From: Thermococcus chitonophagus
GTDB lineage: Archaea; Methanobacteriota_B; Thermococci; Thermococcales; Thermococcaceae
NCBI RefSeq assembly: GCF_002214605.1
Contig: NZ_CP015193.1
Coordinates: forward strand, 310,001 to 374,000
Reading direction: 5' to 3'
Length of the DNA stretch: 64,000 bases
A model generated the notes under the pieces. It saw only the letters and a list, made by a program, of their open reading frames with translations, was not told the origin of the DNA and ran no database searches. Made by a program: the position numbers and the translations under genes. Of the stretch, positions 1 to 13,172 are shown one piece after another. Each line of letters opens with the position of its first letter. Position 1 is the stretch's first letter.

Positions 1-286
1 CTTCGTGCCTCAGGACCTCCCTTAGCGTTCCTCCATCACCTCCTCCTATTACAAGGATCCTCCTGGGATTAGGATGGGCAAGCATTACAGGATGAACGAG
101 AGGTTCATGATAGCTTTTCTCTCCCTCTGTAACAAGCTGAACGGTTCCATCTAAAGCTAATAGCTTTCCAAATCCCTCAGTCTCGTACACTTCAATTTTC
201 TGATACTGGGATTGTTCTTCCAGTATCTTCCTTTTTACTCTAAACGCGACACCATACCCCCTGGGGTACCATTCGATGAACTCCAT
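1..286 (-). CDS. speE: Spermidine synthase / polyamine aminopropyltransferase, N-terminal part
   Basis: Read on the minus strand from ATG at 286 the frame is open to the window edge, so only about the first 95 residues are present and the C-terminus lies outside. The visible part begins [10 protein letters not shown], has the small N-terminal beta domain of the family, and then the IGGGDGG glycine loop that binds decarboxylated S-adenosylmethionine. The family transfers an aminopropyl group to putrescine, agmatine or related acceptors in the cytoplasm to make long polyamines; substrate cannot be told from this fragment. It is divergent from the AAA+ gene at 360. Family call is secure, acceptor specificity is not. 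Confidence 0.9.
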   Translation of the reverse strand, partial: MEFIEWYPRGYGVAFRVKRKILEEQSQYQKIEVYETEGFGKLLALDGTVQLVTEGEKSYHEPLVHPVMLAHPNPRRILVIGGGDGGTLREVLRHE

Positions 287-307
287 GATTGCCACCTGCC
301 TCTCAGT

Positions 308-320
308 TGGTATATAAAGT
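308..320 (+). promoter_or_regulatory. TATA box for the AAA+ ATPase gene
   Basis: An AT-rich TATATAAAG core lies about 25 bp upstream of the expected transcription start near 335-340. This places the ATG at 330 at or upstream of the start of the mRNA and argues for translation from the ATG at 360, which has GGAGGG seven bases before it. Position is inferred from archaeal TATA spacing. Confidence 0.55.
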
Positions 321-359
321 TTTATAAGAATGCCGCAATATCCAATTGGAGGGACGGCA

Positions 360-1544
360 ATGGAAGGTGCACTTCGCGTTTACGCTTCTCCTTCCTACGA
401 AGTATATGGTCTTTCGAGAAATCCATTCATAGAGTTGGCGAGCGAGGGAATAGAGGATATAGAATCCATTCACGTTTACCAAGAGATTGACATGAAAATT
501 TCCTCTTTACTATCTGATGTCATCGGGAACAAAAGCTCAATAACGTTTTCAATTGTTGGCCCACTAGGAATGGGGAAGACCCAGAGGCTGAAAAGCGTGG
601 CTAGGGTCATAGAAGAAAAAGGGGGCAAGGTGATATACGTTAAAGTTGATACAACAGATATTCTGAAGATAACTAGGGATATTTTTAGTGCACTGAAGCC
701 ACCGAAAAACAGAACAAACATATTCCTGGAGAACTTATCTAGGAAACTTGGCTTTATAAATAGGCTTGAGAAAATGCTATCTTCCATAAACGAGTATAAG
801 AGCAGGGATATAGCTGAAATGCTAACACAAGAGCTTTCTAAATACCCCTACTCCGCTCTGCTATTGGACGAACTTGAGAATATGCAAGGTGCAAATGAAA
901 AAGAAAAAATCCTGTTTTTTGAAATGCTGAGGCACTTTATCAGTAACATGCCCCCAGGGAGTGTTTTTGCCTTTGCTTGCATACCTGAAGCCTATGAGGA
1001 ATACTCAAACTTATTCCCTGCATTCTTCATGAGACTCCACTATGAGTTCAAACTGCGCCCAATGAGCTATGAGGAGGTAGTAGAGCTAGTTAAGAAGAGA
1101 CTTGCAAAAGTCAGAATAAGGGACACTGCCGATCCAATATATCCTTTTACTGAAGACGCAATAAGATTAATTCATGAGCTAGGCAAAGGAAATCCAAGAC
1201 AAATCCTTAGATTGCTTAACTATGTGCTTAGTGAGGCAGTTAAGCACAAGTTTGATCCGATAAATGAGTATGTTGTAACGACAATATTAGAAGAACCAAA
1301 GTCACTAGAAGAATACCTAACGAGGATACCAACTGAATTTAAGCCCCTCGTTGAAGTCATAGTAAACAAATTCAAAGGTGGGCCTGTAAGCTACATAGAG
1401 GTTGCAAAGGAACTTAAAATACCTGGAACTGAGGCTTACGAAAAGCTTGAGCACCTAGTAAGCTTGGGCTTTTTAGTAGGGGATCCAAGAGGCAACTACA
1501 AGGTTCCAGACTATGTGAGGAAATTCATGGAGGAGGAGAAATGA
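360..1544 (+). CDS. Orc1/Cdc6-like AAA+ ATPase with C-terminal winged helix
   Basis: A 394-residue P-loop ATPase: Walker A GPLGMGKT at about residues 67-74, Walker B LLLDE at about 167-171, and a sensor-2-like GNPRQILRL segment, followed by a C-terminal region (about 330-394) that reads as a winged helix. This layout resembles archaeal Orc1/Cdc6 and related AAA+ proteins, but the sequence is divergent and there is no origin-like repeat cluster next to it, so a replication-initiator role is not claimed; a DNA-associated regulatory ATPase is the alternative. The ATG at 360 is preferred over 330 because of the TATA position and the GGAGGG ribosome site. Its stop overlaps the next gene by ATGA, suggesting translational coupling. 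Confidence 0.75.
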   Translation: MEGALRVYASPSYEVYGLSRNPFIELASEGIEDIESIHVYQEIDMKISSLLSDVIGNKSSITFSIVGPLGMGKTQRLKSVARVIEEKGGKVIYVKVDTTDILKITRDIFSALKPPKNRTNIFLENLSRKLGFINRLEKMLSSINEYKSRDIAEMLTQELSKYPYSALLLDELENMQGANEKEKILFFEMLRHFISNMPPGSVFAFACIPEAYEEYSNLFPAFFMRLHYEFKLRPMSYEEVVELVKKRLAKVRIRDTADPIYPFTEDAIRLIHELGKGNPRQILRLLNYVLSEAVKHKFDPINEYVVTTILEEPKSLEEYLTRIPTEFKPLVEVIVNKFKGGPVSYIEVAKELKIPGTEAYEKLEHLVSLGFLVGDPRGNYKVPDYVRKFMEEEK

Positions 1545-2056
1545 ATTATGAGGAGCATGTCCTGGCAGGGTTAATAACTTATCCTCTCTTTGTTGCCCTT
1601 CTTTATTACCTGAAGGATACATTCCACATTAGTCTCACGTTCCTTTCCCTTGCTTTGGGATATGCATTTTACGTCTTGGGAAGCGACCTCCCAGATATTG
1701 ATCATCCGGACTCATTGATCCATAGGGGAGTCAAGCCCATATTCTCCGTAATTTTTGGTAGTATTGTTGCCTATAGAATCCATAACTTTCTCCCTGGAGA
1801 GTACTCCTTGATCTACGCTTGGGGAATTGGTGCCATAGCTGCCGTCGTTGGTTGGTATCTATTCACTCTAATAATGCCAAGGCACAGGGGAATAGTTCAC
1901 TCAATATTCTTTGCCCTCCTATATGCCCTTATATCGTTCCTTGGTGTAAGGTATGGTCTGTCTCTTTCAACAGGTGAAAGTTATGTAATTGGTTTAGCGG
2001 CATTTTTTGGTTATCTTCTTCATCTTATCCTTGACCGGAGCATTAAGATCCTCTGA
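1541..2056 (+). CDS. Membrane-bound metal-dependent hydrolase, YdjM/DUF457 family
   Basis: A 171-residue protein with about four to five hydrophobic helices. Conserved polar motifs lie at membrane edges: [12 protein letters not shown] (about residues 47-58), RHRGIVHS (about 114-121) and HLILD near the C-terminus. This His/Asp pattern is typical of the YdjM/DUF457 'LexA-binding, inner membrane-associated hydrolase' family, whose substrate is generally unknown. It starts inside the stop codon of the AAA+ ATPase gene (ATGA overlap), so the two are almost certainly co-transcribed. Its 3' end overlaps the convergent MarC gene by 14 bp. Confidence 0.75.
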   Translation: MNYEEHVLAGLITYPLFVALLYYLKDTFHISLTFLSLALGYAFYVLGSDLPDIDHPDSLIHRGVKPIFSVIFGSIVAYRIHNFLPGEYSLIYAWGIGAIAAVVGWYLFTLIMPRHRGIVHSIFFALLYALISFLGVRYGLSLSTGESYVIGLAAFFGYLLHLILDRSIKIL

Positions 2057-2651
2057 GAATCCCAACCAAAATTCCTCCAGCCCCAGCAATCATCATCTGT
2101 GCTCCTATTGCCATTATGAACAAGCCTATTATTCTAATTGTAACGCTTAGTACCGTTTTGTTCACATTCTTCATAGCGTAAAGGGCTATCATCATAAGAA
2201 TTGCCGTTACTGCTATTGCGATTGTTATCGCAATTACTGAGATATGAATGCCATATTCAGCAGTTAAAGTTATTGCTGCCGTTATCGCTGCGGGTCCCGC
2301 TATTAGAGGTGTGGCCACTGGAACTGCCGCTAGGGCAAGGATATTTTTTTCCTTCTTTATCGTTACCATCCCTCCACTTTCAAGGGCCTCCAGTCCTATC
2401 TTAAAAAGCACGAAACCTCCCGCAACCCTCAGGGCATCTAATTCTATATGGAAGATGTCCTGAAGAATTATCTTCCCCGCAACTGCGAAAAGCAGAAGGA
2501 GAATCCATCCAATTAAGTTTGCCCTTATTATCAAACTTTTTACATCTTCTATATGGAAGTCCTCCCTTAGTAGGCTAACCAGAAGTATTTTGTCACTGGG
2601 ATCTATCATTATGAGCATCAGCAAGGCAGAGCTTAGCATTTCCTCGAGCAT
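2043..2651 (-). CDS. MarC/UPF0056 family integral membrane protein
   Basis: A 202-residue protein with about six membrane helices. It carries the family's IDPSDKI segment near the start of helix 1 and the [17 protein letters not shown] segment in the middle, the two best conserved MarC-type stretches. MarC proteins are of uncertain function (no longer believed to mediate multiple antibiotic resistance). It is convergent with the hydrolase gene (14 bp overlap) and divergent from the LEA14-like gene, sharing the AT-rich region 2652-2717. Confidence 0.85.
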   Translation of the reverse strand: MLEEMLSSALLMLIMIDPSDKILLVSLLREDFHIEDVKSLIIRANLIGWILLLLFAVAGKIILQDIFHIELDALRVAGGFVLFKIGLEALESGGMVTIKKEKNILALAAVPVATPLIAGPAAITAAITLTAEYGIHISVIAITIAIAVTAILMMIALYAMKNVNKTVLSVTIRIIGLFIMAIGAQMMIAGAGGILVGILRGS

Positions 2652-2671
2652 AGTTTTGATGACTCGGCTAA

Positions 2672-2682
2672 CCTATAAATAC
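2672..2682 (+). promoter_or_regulatory. TATA box for the LEA14-like gene
   Basis: CCTATAAATA lies in the divergent gap between marC and the LEA14-like gene. The expected start about 25 bp downstream (about 2703) falls just before the GGTGGTGG ribosome site and the ATG at 2718, supporting the shorter start. Confidence 0.5.
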
Positions 2683-2717
2683 CTTAGTACCCTGAGTAGG
2701 ATTTGGTGGTGGACAAC

Positions 2718-3611
2718 ATGGGAAAAGTTGGGACTGCAATAGCTGTTATATTCCTCGTTTGGATAATTTACACTGGGTATTTTGCACTGAACTTTCATCC
2801 AAAAGTTTCAGCTCAGTGGGGTGCCATAGAGGGGGATGAGGTAGAGGTCGACTTTAAAGTTGACCTTGGTAATCCCTCGCCTCTCCCACTTACCCTTGAG
2901 AACATGACCCTAAAGCTAGCTAACGTCTCTGTGGCTAGAGTTGAAGACGTGAAGATAGGCTTCCTGTCTCAGAGAGTTACAATACGATCAACAATAAACC
3001 TCGACAGGTTAATTGATGCAATAATCGCCCACATAAAGAATAAGGAGGTTAGTAAAGTTGAGATCTCGGGAACGGCTAAGATACTCAATGTTATCCCCTA
3101 CAACTTTGCCCACTCTACGGAATTTAGGACGGATATCCTTTCCTATCTCCAGAACATTAAGGAGGAGCCAAAAACCTACACAATTGGTGGAGTGCTCCCT
3201 ATAAAGACACCAGGAATAGAAGGAATAGACGCTAGATGGGGCAGTGTTTCTGAGGAAGGAATAGAAGTTATTGGGAAAATAAAGCTTTACAATCCAAATA
3301 ACTTTCCCCTTCCAATAACCAACTTACGTGCAGATATATTCATGAACAATATTAGAATAGGAAAGGGAGAAATAGTAGAAGGTGGGATAATACCAGCTAA
3401 GGGCTATGGGACTGTCGTAGCTAAGGTTATTATCTTGCCAACACCATTTAAGGAGGCTATAAAGGAACACGTTCTAAATGGTGAAGTTAGTTCCGTTAGG
3501 GTTGACCTGTATTTCTCAATAAAAATCGGTGGAGAAGAAGTGGTAATACCTGTCAAGGACATTGAGACTGAAGTGAGGACGAACATTTTGAACTCCTTAA
3601 ATCTTAACTAA
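2718..3611 (+). CDS. LEA14-like (WHy-domain) protein, membrane-anchored
   Basis: About 297 residues: an N-terminal hydrophobic segment (about 5-22) that should act as anchor or signal, then two similar beta-rich domains. Both contain the WHy/LEA14 hallmark of an N-P-(S/N)-x-(F/L)-P-L-P stretch: LGNPSPLPL in the first and LYNPNNFPLPI in the second. LEA14-like proteins are linked to water stress and protein protection in plants; in archaea the role is unknown and probably extracytoplasmic. ATG 2718 is chosen because it follows GGTGGTGG; the frame is also open from TTG 2703. It is the last gene before the rRNA leader. Confidence 0.75.
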   Translation: MGKVGTAIAVIFLVWIIYTGYFALNFHPKVSAQWGAIEGDEVEVDFKVDLGNPSPLPLTLENMTLKLANVSVARVEDVKIGFLSQRVTIRSTINLDRLIDAIIAHIKNKEVSKVEISGTAKILNVIPYNFAHSTEFRTDILSYLQNIKEEPKTYTIGGVLPIKTPGIEGIDARWGSVSEEGIEVIGKIKLYNPNNFPLPITNLRADIFMNNIRIGKGEIVEGGIIPAKGYGTVVAKVIILPTPFKEAIKEHVLNGEVSSVRVDLYFSIKIGGEEVVIPVKDIETEVRTNILNSLNLN

Positions 3612-3961
3612 ATTTTGTTAATTTCTCTATCAATTCTCTTTTATATTTGGCATTTTTCATGTCTATATCTAAACCTGTGCAAAAATTTTTCATTATAGGG
3701 GTTCGGGGCTATTGGGTGGAGCCCCCGAATAAGGGGGCGAAAACCCAGGGGTCAAGACGGCGGCGTCGGGGGGATTGGGGGCAAAGCCCCCGGCATGAAC
3801 CCCGCCCTCCTCCCCTGGGTATAGCAAGATGCGCTCCCGAGGAAAACCCCCGAAATGGGGGGACCCCTCGGGGGCAAGGCAGGCCCGACACCCCGGTCAA
3901 ACCCCCGGACGGGGAATTGGTACTCCCCCGCGTGGGGAGTTCCACCGGCCGTACTCCCTTA
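3612..3961 (+). promoter_or_regulatory. rRNA operon promoter region and transcribed 5' leader
   Basis: The first ~85 bases are AT-rich and hold TATA-like tracts (TTTATATTT about 3640; AAAAATTTTT 3681-3690). Composition switches sharply to GC-rich at about 3698, suggesting the transcript starts close to 3700. The rest is a structured leader with G/C runs, and 3876-3914 is the 5' strand of the 16S processing stem. The open reading frame through this leader is not a gene. Which TATA tract is used cannot be decided by eye. Confidence 0.6.
3876..3914 (+). other. 16S processing stem, 5' strand (bulge-helix-bulge)
   Basis: This strand pairs with 5469-5506. The outer helix is AAGGCAGGCCCGACACCCC with GGGGTGTCGGGCCTGCCTT, 19 bp without mismatch; the inner helix is CCCCGGACGGGG with CCCCGTCCGGGG. 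Between them a short GGUC/GACU helix is flanked by AAA on each strand, which is the bulge-helix-bulge recognised by archaeal splicing endonuclease. The 5' side has one extra C compared with the ideal 3-4-3 form. Confidence 0.85.
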
Positions 3962-5457
<1,496 letters not shown>

Positions 5458-5468
5458 ATCGCCGGGAA

Positions 5469-5506
5469 CCCCGTCCGGGGGACTAAAGGGGTGTCGGGCC
5501 TGCCTT
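5469..5506 (+). other. 16S processing stem, 3' strand (bulge-helix-bulge)
   Basis: Complement of 3876-3914, placed just after the 16S 3' end and just before tRNA-Ala. Cleavage in the two AAA bulges would release pre-16S, probably as a circular intermediate as known in other archaea. The stem ends in a T-run, then tRNA-Ala begins at 5515. Confidence 0.85.
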
Positions 5507-5514
5507 TTTCTGGT

Positions 5515-5592
<78 letters not shown>

Positions 5593-5663
5593 CGAAGAGA
5601 TGCACGTCCCGAGCAAACGCTCGGGGCGGAAGGGCCCAAGGCCCCCTAATAGGGGGCGACGAT

Positions 5664-5710
5664 GAGGGCCGCGCATAGGCGGGTGGCCCAAGAAGTGCCT
5701 GGCCCCTCCG
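5664..5710 (+). other. 23S processing stem, 5' strand (canonical bulge-helix-bulge)
   Basis: Pairs with 8767-8812. The outer 25 bp (from GAGGGCCGCGC to GGGTGGCC) match perfectly. Next come a 4-bp CAAG/CTTG helix, a 3-nt bulge AAG on this strand, a 3-nt bulge ACA on the other strand, and an inner stem TGCCTGGCCCCTCC. This is an exact 3-4-3 bulge-helix-bulge. Confidence 0.9.
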
Positions 5711-5714
5711 GTAG

Positions 5715-8760
<3,046 letters not shown>

Positions 8761-8766
8761 CCCGAA

Positions 8767-8812
8767 GGAGGGGCCAGGCACTTGACAGGCCACCCGCCTA
8801 TGCGCGGCCCTC
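8767..8812 (+). other. 23S processing stem, 3' strand (canonical bulge-helix-bulge)
   Basis: Complement of 5664-5710, ending the GC-rich transcribed region. After it the sequence becomes AT-rich, and no 5S rRNA or tRNA follows before the next protein gene at 8854. Confidence 0.9.
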
Positions 8813-8853
8813 AAGTTCTTAAGTACCTATTCTGATACACTTTTGGTGATAAG

Positions 8854-10326
8854 ATGATTCTTGAGAAACTTGAAAGATACCCTCCAAGATATGGTCCAGA
8901 ATGGGGAAGCGGAGGAATTTTTGGCTTAAGATATCACAACGAGACCCTGTATTTTACACTAGCCTTTGAGGGAGAAGCTCACTTCGTAACTCAGGATTCC
9001 CACAAGGTTTACGAGTTCGAACTTGTCGGTCCAAGGCCTACTTCTGGAGGAGATACATATAACGCTGTGGAGATCGTTGATGAATTTATATACTTCGGTG
9101 GCTGGGTTCATGCTCCCGCAAAGTTCAGAGGAAAAGCCCAGGGAAATGCAATTATAGACTTCTCCCACAAGCACTCCCATGTCCACGAGTACGACACTTC
9201 CAACGGAAAGATAAGGCTGGTATGGAAGGAAAGCCTTCACCATCCAGAAAGGTGGGTCGGCGAGATCAGTGAAATCCTTTACAACCCCTATACTGACGAG
9301 CTTTTATTATGCAGAGAAGATGGCCACGAAAACCTTGGTGTTTATTCTTTAAATAGGCGTACTGGAAAAATAAGAAGGCTAAATGATAGACCAAGCCCAA
9401 AGGCAACCCAGGTTCACGATGTTGCTTTCTTTGGCATAGGCAAAAACTACACGAAGGGCTTGGAGGAGATCCATGCCCTTGACATGGTTACCGAGAAGTG
9501 GGAGAGATTTTCCCTAGGGAGCAGTGTGGATGGTGAAAAATACTTGGAACCACATCTTGGTGCTATGGCCTCGATAAACAACAGGGCCTTTGCATTCGTT
9601 AGGGGTGGTATTTTTGTTGGCAATCCCTTCAACGAGGAAGAGTTCAGATTCATGAGGCTGTTTGACTTCTATACCTTCTACGCTCCCTTCAGGGTCAATG
9701 CGCTTCCTTTTGGCGGTGGAGTGTTAATAGGCTTCAACGCTCACCACGATGCATATTACAAACCTAGGAGCGAGGAGGAGTTGAGGTACTACACGTTCAC
9801 GAACACTATAGTCGGGCCAAGCGTTTTGGTTTATATAACTCCTCCAATGGTCAAGATTGTGGGGGTCTTCGGGGCGAGAATTACATCGCTTGAGAAGGTT
9901 GGAGATAAGATAATCGTCGCTACAAGCAACACGCCAAACACTGGGGCATTAGATGCTACGCCCTTTGACACGGGTCATAGGGATTTCGTAGTCCTTGATC
10001 ACGGTGTTATAAAGGAATCTCCTCCAGTTAGGTTCACCGTTCCATTAAGGTTCCCCTCTGAGGCAATGAAGCTTGATGCTGGAACTTTTGGCGGAATTCC
10101 TCTAGATGGCTACAGGAGTCCGAGGCTCATCATAAATGCTAGTAGGGATAACAAGCTTAGAATATATGAGTACGATCTTGTCTTGCCGTTAAACGATGCT
10201 ACCTATGACGAGTTTGATATTAATAAGGGTAGGAACGTTATAGACTTGAGCTCCTTCTCTGGAATAGTTTCCTTCAAGCTTGATAGGGAGGACTTCAAGG
10301 GCCTGGCTAAGGTAGAGCTGAGGTGA
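8854..10326 (+). CDS. DUF2139 family archaeal protein
   Basis: A 490-residue, soluble, beta-rich protein with no signal peptide. Repeated short segments of the type 'YFGGWVHAP', 'FVRGGIFVGNPF' and 'IIVATSNTPN' read like blades of a beta-propeller. I recognise it as the archaeal DUF2139 family; function is unknown. Noticeable His-rich stretches (HKHSHVHEYD at about residues 109-118; NAHHDAY at about 298-304) could bind metal, which is inference. It is the first gene after the rRNA operon, 41 bp beyond the 23S processing stem, and is followed after 4 bp by the DUF366 gene, so the two are probably one operon. Start ATG follows GGTGATAAG. Confidence 0.75.
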   Translation: MILEKLERYPPRYGPEWGSGGIFGLRYHNETLYFTLAFEGEAHFVTQDSHKVYEFELVGPRPTSGGDTYNAVEIVDEFIYFGGWVHAPAKFRGKAQGNAIIDFSHKHSHVHEYDTSNGKIRLVWKESLHHPERWVGEISEILYNPYTDELLLCREDGHENLGVYSLNRRTGKIRRLNDRPSPKATQVHDVAFFGIGKNYTKGLEEIHALDMVTEKWERFSLGSSVDGEKYLEPHLGAMASINNRAFAFVRGGIFVGNPFNEEEFRFMRLFDFYTFYAPFRVNALPFGGGVLIGFNAHHDAYYKPRSEEELRYYTFTNTIVGPSVLVYITPPMVKIVGVFGARITSLEKVGDKIIVATSNTPNTGALDATPFDTGHRDFVVLDHGVIKESPPVRFTVPLRFPSEAMKLDAGTFGGIPLDGYRSPRLIINASRDNKLRIYEYDLVLPLNDATYDEFDINKGRNVIDLSSFSGIVSFKLDREDFKGLAKVELR

Positions 10327-10330
10327 TCGC

Positions 10331-10894
10331 ATGGAGCTCCTCGTAATTAAGGACAAAAGAATTGACTACGATGGCTCGGCAATAAGGAGCCACTGGGCCT
10401 ACAGGAACTTCGGCATTCTAGGAGATTCTTTGGTGGTATTTAGAGGAAGGTGTGACGTTAAGGTCGAGGAAATGGTCGATATAGAGGATTTGAGGCAGAG
10501 GAAGGAGATAAAGAGCGATGATATGATCCACTACATAATCGAGGTCTTCTGGCATCCCGACGTTTTGCTTGCCTCGGTGTTGCAGAAGCTGTTCATAGCT
10601 AGGCTCTGCGAGTTGTTCTCAGAGAGAGGAGTTAAGGTGGAGAGAAGGGGAGATGATATATACGTTGGCGATAAGAAGCTGAGCATCTCGATTGCCACTG
10701 TGTCTCCGGTGAGCATCAAGATTCACATTGGGATAAACGTGACATCTAGGGGAGTTCCCCAGGATGTTAAGGCTATTGGCCTTCAAGAGCTGGGCATAGA
10801 TCCTGAGGAGTTCATGGAGGAGAGTGGGAGGATTTTAGTCGAGGAGTTCCTTAAGGTGAGGAAGGATTCCATGAAGGTCCGGTGGGTTCTCTAG
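10331..10894 (+). CDS. DUF366 family protein
   Basis: A 187-residue soluble protein I recognise as DUF366, for which a Pyrococcus horikoshii crystal structure exists without a known function. It has an alternating alpha/beta pattern, with conserved-looking segments RSHWAYRNFGI (about 19-29) and IHYIIEVFWHPDVL (about 67-80). The fold has been loosely compared to nucleotidyl-enzyme folds, but no catalytic motif can be assigned here. ATG 10331 follows GAGGTGATCGC from the end of the preceding gene, with only 4 bp between them, so the pair should be co-transcribed. Confidence 0.75.
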   Translation: MELLVIKDKRIDYDGSAIRSHWAYRNFGILGDSLVVFRGRCDVKVEEMVDIEDLRQRKEIKSDDMIHYIIEVFWHPDVLLASVLQKLFIARLCELFSERGVKVERRGDDIYVGDKKLSISIATVSPVSIKIHIGINVTSRGVPQDVKAIGLQELGIDPEEFMEESGRILVEEFLKVRKDSMKVRWVL

Positions 10895-10906
10895 TTTTTG
10901 TTCTTT

Positions 10907-11509
10907 TTACAGGATTAGACTTAAAACTCCCCCCGCTAGTGGCACCGCTAGGTTGTCATCTAGCCATGGCTGATACTCCGCTAGTGTAAGTACTAGGGCC
11001 CAAGCTATTTTGGCTATTGACGTTACCTCAAGGAACGCTACTGCTATTATCAGCGAAGCCAAGAAGAAGCCTAAGCTGCCTGTCCAGTGCTTTCTCAGCT
11101 TGACGTTAAAGCCCTTTTTCCTAAAGTAGAAGAACCTTATCACCCCAGTTACGCCATCGCTTATGGCCATAACTAATAAGAGTGCCGTAGCGTATTTTTG
11201 GTCGAGGAGCAGAGCTATTGCACCAGCCGAAAATGCGAAGAAAACTTCTCCATAGTTCCCCGGGATTTGAAACCATTCGAATTCCTTCCTTAGCACGTGG
11301 AAAGAGAGCTGTCCAACTGCGAATGTGAAAGCAAACGTCGAGAAAATCTTGGCCTCTATAAGCCCGAGGTACATCATGAGGATTGCAGGAACTATTGAGA
11401 AGTGGATTATTTTCCTGTTCACCCAAGCGTACTCCTCTCCGAGATTTTTCGTTATGGTTATTGCAATGAGTATCGATGCTAGGGCTATTCCAACGTGAAC
11501 CCAGGACAT
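10907..11509 (-). CDS. Dolichol kinase / phosphatidate cytidylyltransferase-like membrane protein
   Basis: A 200-residue protein with about six to seven membrane helices. Motifs resembling CTP-dependent lipid kinases (SEC59, VTE5 type) are present: WVNRKIIHFS near the N-terminus, AISDGVTGVIR in the middle, KHWTGSLGFF, and DDNLAVPLAGG at the C-terminus. In archaea such proteins are candidates for phosphorylating polyprenol or geranylgeraniol for membrane-lipid or glycosylation carriers; the substrate is not established. Start at ATG 11509 (GGGGAG upstream) is preferred over 11554, because the TATA-like CTTTTAAGG at about 11530-11540 lies inside the longer frame. Divergent from lysS. Confidence 0.7.
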   Translation of the reverse strand: MSWVHVGIALASILIAITITKNLGEEYAWVNRKIIHFSIVPAILMMYLGLIEAKIFSTFAFTFAVGQLSFHVLRKEFEWFQIPGNYGEVFFAFSAGAIALLLDQKYATALLLVMAISDGVTGVIRFFYFRKKGFNVKLRKHWTGSLGFFLASLIIAVAFLEVTSIAKIAWALVLTLAEYQPWLDDNLAVPLAGGVLSLIL

Positions 11510-11568
11510 GATCTTAACTCCCCGCAAATCCTTAAAAGCTAACCTCCCATTCACGGAGGGTGGTGTAA

Positions 11569-13140
11569 ATGGTTCACTGGGCCGATCACATGGCCGAGAA
11601 GATAATCAGGGAGAGAGGAGAGAAGGAGCTTTACGTCGTTGAGAGTGGAATAACGCCGAGCGGTTACGTTCACATAGGGAACTTCAGGGAGCTCTTTACT
11701 GCTTACATAGTTGGTCACGCCCTGAGGGATAGGGGCTACAAGGTCAGACACATCCACATGTGGGATGATTACGATAGATTCAGGAAAGTTCCAAAGAACG
11801 TCCCCCAGGAATGGAAGGAGTACTTGGGAATGCCCGTTAGGGAAGTTCCAGATCCCTGGGGCTGTCATGACAGCTATGCGGAGCACTTCATGGATTTGTT
11901 TGAGAGCGAGGTGGAAAAGCTGGGGATGGAAGTTGACTTCCTTTATGCGAGTGAGCTCTACAAGAAAGGTGAGTATTCAGAGGAAATTAGGAAAGCCTTT
12001 GAGAACAGGGGGAAAATTATGGCTATCCTTAACAAGTACAGGGAGATAGCTAAGCAACCTCCTCTGCCCGAGAACTGGTGGCCGGCAATGGTTTACTGTC
12101 CGGAGCACAGGAAAGAGTCCGAAATAATTGAATGGGATGGGGAGTGGAAGGTCAAGTTCAGGTGCCCAGAGGGTCACGAGGGCTGGACTGATATAAGGGA
12201 TGGGAACGTTAAGCTGAGGTGGAGGGTAGACTGGCCAATGCGCTGGGCCCACTTTGGGGTTGACTTTGAACCAGCTGGAAAGGATCATTTGGCTGCTGGC
12301 TCAAGCTATGATACTGGTAAGGACATAATAAAGAAAGTGTATGGAAAGGAGGCTCCTCTAACTCTAATGTACGAGTTCGTTGGTATCAAGGGGCAAAAGG
12401 GCAAGATGAGCGGAAGTAAGGGCAACGTCATTCTCTTGAGTGACCTATATGAGGTTCTCGAGCCGGGTCTCGTCAGGTTCATCTACGCAAGGCACAGGCC
12501 AAATAAGGAGATCAAGATTGACCTTGGTCTTGGCTTACTCAACTTATATGATGAATTTGATAAGGTCGAGAGAATATACTTTGGAGTTGAGAAGGGAAAG
12601 GGTGATGTCGAAGAGCTTAAGAGGACTTATGAGCTTTCAATGCCAAAGAAGCCCGAGAGGTTAATAGCTCAGGCTCCCTTCAGATTCTTGGCCGTTCTTG
12701 TTCAGCTACCCCATATGACGGAGGAAAAGATAATATCAACTTTAATCTCCCAGGGGCACGTTCCTAAGGCTCTGGACTACCAGGACTTGGAGAGGATTAA
12801 GCTCAGGATAAAGCTGGCCAAGAATTGGGTGGAAAAGTACGCGCCCGATGATGTGAAGTTTGTAATACTTGACAAGCCTCCCGAAATTGAAATTCCAGAG
12901 GAGATAAGGGAGGCTATGCTTGAGGTTGCCCAGTGGTTGGAGGGTCGTGAAGCGTTTACTATCGATGAGCTAAACAACGTCCTATACGATGTTGCGAAGA
13001 AGAGGGGGATACCGAGCAAGAGTTGGTTCTCGACCCTCTACAAGGTGTTCATTGGAAGGGAGAGGGGTCCAAGGCTCGCCAGCTTCTTAGCATCACTTGA
13101 CAGAAAGTTCGTGATTAGGAGGCTTAGGTTGGAGGCTTAA
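11569..13140 (+). CDS. lysS: Lysyl-tRNA synthetase, class I
   Basis: A 523-residue class I synthetase that charges tRNA-Lys in the cytoplasm. The HIGH-type motif is PSGYVHIGN (about residues 31-39) and the KMSKS-type loop is KMSGSKGN (about 283-290). A CPEH...CPEGH set of cysteines and histidines (about 179-206) looks like a zinc-binding insertion. Archaea, including Pyrococcus, commonly use this class I enzyme rather than the class II form. ATG 11569 is preceded by GGAGGGTGGTG. The C-terminal third is helical and is the alpha-helix-cage anticodon-binding domain of the family. The gene stands alone and is divergent from the dolichol-kinase-like gene. Confidence 0.95.
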   Translation: MVHWADHMAEKIIRERGEKELYVVESGITPSGYVHIGNFRELFTAYIVGHALRDRGYKVRHIHMWDDYDRFRKVPKNVPQEWKEYLGMPVREVPDPWGCHDSYAEHFMDLFESEVEKLGMEVDFLYASELYKKGEYSEEIRKAFENRGKIMAILNKYREIAKQPPLPENWWPAMVYCPEHRKESEIIEWDGEWKVKFRCPEGHEGWTDIRDGNVKLRWRVDWPMRWAHFGVDFEPAGKDHLAAGSSYDTGKDIIKKVYGKEAPLTLMYEFVGIKGQKGKMSGSKGNVILLSDLYEVLEPGLVRFIYARHRPNKEIKIDLGLGLLNLYDEFDKVERIYFGVEKGKGDVEELKRTYELSMPKKPERLIAQAPFRFLAVLVQLPHMTEEKIISTLISQGHVPKALDYQDLERIKLRIKLAKNWVEKYAPDDVKFVILDKPPEIEIPEEIREAMLEVAQWLEGREAFTIDELNNVLYDVAKKRGIPSKSWFSTLYKVFIGRERGPRLASFLASLDRKFVIRRLRLEA

Positions 13141-13172
13141 CTTTTTATTTTCTCCTTGTCAATTTAACAACA

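Noticed and set aside
212-490. 92-codon plus-strand frame near the left end
   Set aside because: It overlaps speE antisense and the AAA+ gene in another frame and has no ribosome site.
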